The notes under the pieces: generated by a model
What the model was told of the DNA's origin: nothing
The model's database searches: none
What the model saw: only the letters and a program-made list of their open reading frames with translations
Assembly (NCBI GenBank): GCA_023426435.1
Contig: JAFAAS010000063.1
Span: 1 to 36,626 of the forward strand
DNA: 36,626 bases
Source: Verrucomicrobiota bacterium
GTDB lineage: Bacteria > Verrucomicrobiota > Verrucomicrobiia > Opitutales > Opitutaceae
Direction: 5' to 3'
Program-made: the position numbers and the translations under genes
Shown: positions 33,751-36,626 of the stretch, in pieces
Layout: each line of letters opens with the position of its first letter
How positions within the stretch are numbered: position 1 is the first letter of the stretch

Positions 33751-33927
33751 GCCTAAACGGGTCGGGGAGTAAGCACGATGCCTACGCGTGTGGGCAAGGA
33801 AATTTCTGCGCGGGATTTCGCAAGGAGAGTTTATTTCCCGGGCGACGCGAAAAGGCACGCGGTCGGAGAGGAAAGCGCCGGTGCGAGCTTGAGTTGCGGG
33901 TGTGGCCGGCACTCACTCGGAAACCCT

Positions 33928-35589
33928 ATGCTTCAGTCGCTGCGTATCCGAAATTTGGCTCTGCTGGAGGAAGTGTCGCTCGATTTCGAGGCGGGATTCA
34001 CGGCGGTGACGGGCGAGACGGGCGCGGGGAAAAGTATCTTGCTCGGCGCGTTGAGCCTGCTGGCGGGCGAGCGGGCGGACAAGACGATCATTCGGCAAGG
34101 CGCGCCGGCGGTCGAAGTCGAGGCGAGTTTGTTTTTCGAAGATGCGGGCGAGATCGACGCGTTGTTGTCGGAGCTCGATTTGCCCGCGTGCGAGGACGGC
34201 GTGCTGATTTTGAAGCGGAGTTTGCCGCGGGAGAAGGCGCCGAAGATCACGGTGAACGGCGGACTGACGACGTTGTCGGCCTTGCAGCGCGTCGGGGAGC
34301 GCTGGGTGGATTTTCATGGGCCGAGCGAGCCGCGGCGATTGTTGAAGGAGAGCTGTCAGTTGGATTTGCTGGATTCGTTTGCGCGGGCGAACGACGCGCG
34401 GACAACGTATCGGAAAAGCTATGACGCGTGGCGGGCGTTGGTGGCGGAGCGGGAGCGGATTGCGCGCGAGACGAAGTTGTCGGCGGACCAAATCGAGTTT
34501 CTGGAGCGGCAGCTGGCGCAGATTGATGAACTGGAGCTGACGGACGAAGCGATCGAAACGCTGGAGCGGGATTTTGCGCGGATGAGCCGGTCGCAGGAGT
34601 TGATCACGCTGACGCAGGCGATCGAAAGCGGGCTGGCGGGCGACGACGGCGTGCAGTCGAGGATCGCGGCATTGTTGCGCGAGGCGCGGCACGTGGAGAG
34701 CATCGATGCGGCGAGCAAATCGCTGGCGGACCGGCTGGCGTCGGTGGCGGTGGAAATCAATGACGTGGCGGCGGAGTTTTCGGCGTTGAGCCAGGAGTTG
34801 CAGTTCGATCCGGAGGAGGCGGAAGAGCTGGCGACGCGGATGAACACGTGGCTCGAATTGAAGCGAAAGCACGGCGGCGAGGTGGCGGCGGTGAGCGAGG
34901 CGCGCGACGAGATGCGACGGCGGTTGGAGGTGCAGGGCGATCTGGAGGGCACGCTCGCGCGTTTGGAGAAGCAGATTGCGGAGGCGGAGCGCACGGCGAA
35001 GAAAGATGCGCAAGCGCTCCGGGTGCGGCGCGAAAAGGCGGCGAAGGAGCTGGCGAAAGTGGCGGCGAAGAGCATCGCGCAACTCGGATTCAAGAAGGCG
35101 GATTTTCAGGTGAGAATCGTGCCGCTGGAAACGTTGGGGCCGACGGGCGATTGCGGCGCGGAGTTCTTGTTTTCGCCGAACGTGGGCGAAGCGCCGCTGC
35201 CGTTGAACCGGGTGGCATCGAGCGGTGAACTCGCGCGGGTGATGCTGGCGTTGAAGACGGTGCTCGCGGATTTGGACGACGTGCCGCTGTTGGTGTTCGA
35301 TGAAGTGGATGCGAACGTCGGCGGCGAGATCGGGCGGGTGGTCGGCGAGAAGATGGCGGCGATTGCGAAGAATCATCAGGTGCTTTGCGTGACGCATTTG
35401 CCGCAGGTGGCGGCGCAGGCGACCTGTCATCTCGTGGTGACGAAGGATCAGACTAAGGATCGCGCGGTGGTGACGATCGAGCCGATTCAGGCGAGTCGAA
35501 AGGCGCGGGTGAGTGAGTTGGCGCGGATGCTGGGCGATCGGAATGCGAAGAGCGCGATCGCGCATGCGGAGGAGTTGTTGGGGAAGTAG
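33928..35589 (+). CDS. recN: DNA repair protein RecN
   Basis: The 553-residue SMC-like ATPase acts in double-strand break repair, holding DNA ends or sister chromatids together. The ATG at 33928 starts MLQSLRIRNLALLEEVSLDF, the family N-terminus; the frame extends 150 nt upstream to an ATG at 33778 but that extension is not conserved. Walker A is GETGAGKS (29-36). FHGPSEPRRLL matches the family block that usually reads QH. A central coiled coil runs from about 160 to 370. The signature is ASSGELARVMLALK, and Walker B is LLVFDEVDANVGG with Asp458-Glu459. The 178 nt between the tRNA and this ATG hold no other gene. No LexA-type box was evident. Confidence 0.96.
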   Translation: MLQSLRIRNLALLEEVSLDFEAGFTAVTGETGAGKSILLGALSLLAGERADKTIIRQGAPAVEVEASLFFEDAGEIDALLSELDLPACEDGVLILKRSLPREKAPKITVNGGLTTLSALQRVGERWVDFHGPSEPRRLLKESCQLDLLDSFARANDARTTYRKSYDAWRALVAERERIARETKLSADQIEFLERQLAQIDELELTDEAIETLERDFARMSRSQELITLTQAIESGLAGDDGVQSRIAALLREARHVESIDAASKSLADRLASVAVEINDVAAEFSALSQELQFDPEEAEELATRMNTWLELKRKHGGEVAAVSEARDEMRRRLEVQGDLEGTLARLEKQIAEAERTAKKDAQALRVRREKAAKELAKVAAKSIAQLGFKKADFQVRIVPLETLGPTGDCGAEFLFSPNVGEAPLPLNRVASSGELARVMLALKTVLADLDDVPLLVFDEVDANVGGEIGRVVGEKMAAIAKNHQVLCVTHLPQVAAQATCHLVVTKDQTKDRAVVTIEPIQASRKARVSELARMLGDRNAKSAIAHAEELLGK

Positions 35590-35627
35590 GAGTATTCGCG
35601 GCGGGTGGGGATGGTGCGGGACGTGGC

Positions 35628-35646
35628 GGCGCGGCGAGGACGCGCC
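35628..35646. repeat. Short GC-rich hairpin between recN and the ThuA-like gene
   Basis: GGCGCG (35628-35633) and CGCGCC (35641-35646) form a 6-bp stem with a 7-nt loop. There is no T-run, so it is not a standard terminator. It may be an interspersed REP-like element, but only this copy was noticed in the window. Confidence 0.3.
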
Positions 35647-35688
35647 CTACCTGTTGCATCGGAGCGAGAAGTGCTCATAAGTGGCGAC

Positions 35689-36612
35689 ATGAAACTTGCC
35701 CCGAGGAAGGCTTTGTTGGCGTTGATGACGATGGCCGTTGCCGCTTTGGCGCATGCGGCGGAGCCGGTGCGTGTGCTGTATTTCACGAAGTCGTCGGGTT
35801 TCGAGCATAGCGTGATCAAGTGGGAAGGCGGAGAGCGGAGCTATTCGGAGCGGGTGCTCGAGAAAGTCGGAGCGAAGGAGGGGTTTGCGTTTACGTTCAG
35901 CAAGGACGGGAGTCTCTTCTCGCCGGAGTATTTGAAGGGGTTCGATGTCGTGATGTTCTATACGAGCGGGCATCTGGAGAGCGTCGGGACCGATGGGCAT
36001 CCGGCGATGTCGGCGGAAGGAAAACAGGCGTTGCTCGATTGGGTGAAGTCGGGCGGAGGGTTCGTGGGGCTGCACAGCTGCAGCGATACGTTTCACACGG
36101 GAGAGACGGGCGGCGGAAACAATCCCAAGCGGAAGCAGCGGTATCGGCTTTATGGAGACGAGGCGGATGTGTTTGTGCAGATGCTCGGCGGCGAGTTCAT
36201 CCGGCATGGACCGCAGCAGGTGGCGACGGCGCGCGTGGTGTCGCCGACGTTTCCCGGCTTTGAGAAGCTAGGCAGCGAACTGCGCGTGAAGGAAGAGTGG
36301 TATACGCTGAAGGAGTTTGCGCCGAACCTGCACGTGCTGCTGGTGCTCGATACGGAAGGGATGGAAGGCGGGGATTATCGGCGTCCGCCGTTTCCGCTCG
36401 CGTGGGCGCGGATGTATGGGGAGGGCCGGGTCGCGTATAACGCGATGGGGCATCGCGAGGATGTTTGGGATAGCGAGGCGTTTCAGTCGATGGTCACCGG
36501 CGCGGTGAAGTGGGCGGCGGGGCGAGTGGACGCGGATGTCGCGTCGAATCTGGAGAAAGTCGCGCCGGGACATGCGACGCTTCAGCCGATTCCGGAAGAG
36601 GTGAAGCAGTAG
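35689..36612 (+). CDS. Secreted ThuA-domain protein
   Basis: The ATG at 35689 (307 residues) gives a clear Sec signal peptide: KLAPRK, a hydrophobic core, and AHA-AEP as likely cleavage site near residue 24. A frame start at 35605 would bury that signal. The mature protein is a ThuA-like (type 1 glutamine amidotransferase-like) domain: VRVLYFTKSSGFEHS, FDVVMFYTSGHLE, LLDWVKSGGGFVGLHSCSD, and a C-terminal ARMYGEGRVAYNAMGHREDVW. Named after trehalose-utilisation ThuA, the family is linked in several bacteria to 3-keto-sugar metabolism. Secreted versions are common in Verrucomicrobiota and Planctomycetes. The exact reaction here is unknown. It is transcribed in the same direction as recN, 99 nt away, probably as its own unit. 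Confidence 0.88.
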   Translation: MKLAPRKALLALMTMAVAALAHAAEPVRVLYFTKSSGFEHSVIKWEGGERSYSERVLEKVGAKEGFAFTFSKDGSLFSPEYLKGFDVVMFYTSGHLESVGTDGHPAMSAEGKQALLDWVKSGGGFVGLHSCSDTFHTGETGGGNNPKRKQRYRLYGDEADVFVQMLGGEFIRHGPQQVATARVVSPTFPGFEKLGSELRVKEEWYTLKEFAPNLHVLLVLDTEGMEGGDYRRPPFPLAWARMYGEGRVAYNAMGHREDVWDSEAFQSMVTGAVKWAAGRVDADVASNLEKVAPGHATLQPIPEEVKQ

Positions 36613-36626
36613 CGGCAGGCGCGGGG

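Noticed and set aside
33751..33780. tRNA-Val promoter on the minus strand (TTGCCC, 18 nt, CTTACT)
   Set aside because: Placement is reasonable but both boxes match the consensus poorly, so I do not list it as a feature.
33778..33927. N-terminal extension of RecN from the ATG at 33778
   Set aside because: RecN proteins start with the MLxxLxIxNxALI block found at 33928; the 50 extra residues have no family similarity.

Overview
The window looks like a chromosomal segment of a high-GC Gram-negative bacterium. A member of the Verrucomicrobiota, probably Opitutaceae-like, fits best. The basis is overall gene style: SD-poor starts, a DUF2851 gene beside a NYN-domain gene, a GMC oxidoreductase paired with a gluconate-2-dehydrogenase subunit 3, a secreted ThuA-like protein, and a nusA-infB-rbfA-nrnA-truB-ribF cluster. 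No 16S rRNA is present, so this is inference. I see no phage, transposase or CRISPR array.

Left part (1-21466) is a glycan-assembly locus in two divergent arms that share the intergenic region at 16991-17195. The minus arm, in transcription order, holds two tandem 1333-residue glycosyltransferases (12989-16990 and 8809-12810), each with two N-terminal beta domains, two GT2 domains and one GT4 domain. Three tandem paralogous GT-C membrane glycosyltransferases follow (5353-8637, 2129-5356 and 1-2112, the last cut by the window edge). The plus arm carries two shorter GT-C enzymes of another subfamily (17196-19358 and 19400-21466). All five GT-C proteins end in one or more copies of an NPCBM-like beta module: three in each of the two complete minus-strand proteins, one in each plus-strand protein, and at least one started in the truncated protein. 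The likely picture is that the cytoplasmic multidomain enzymes build a surface glycan and the GT-C enzymes add sugars outside the inner membrane from lipid-linked donors, with the module contacting glycan.

Middle part (21601-24675) is a periplasmic sugar-oxidation pair: a GMC flavoprotein with a C-x5-C-x3-C cluster motif and a Tat-signal small subunit. Degraded sequence follows, holding what looks like the N-terminal stub of a short-chain dehydrogenase and a possible 49-residue basic protein.

Right part (24802-35589) is housekeeping: a YacP/Rae1-like NYN ribonuclease overlapping a DUF2851 gene, then nusA, infB, rbfA, nrnA, truB and ribF with tight or overlapping junctions, a bidirectional terminator, tRNA-Val(GAC) on the minus strand, and recN. 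The nusA leader has a promoter-like sequence followed by two mutually exclusive hairpins, the second a strong intrinsic terminator, which suggests attenuation. A secreted ThuA-domain protein closes the window.

The points most worth following up are the repeat-module GT-C family, the twin five-domain glycosyltransferases (one with a dead first GT2 domain), a palindromic repeat that appears to have become part of a coding sequence, and the nusA leader.
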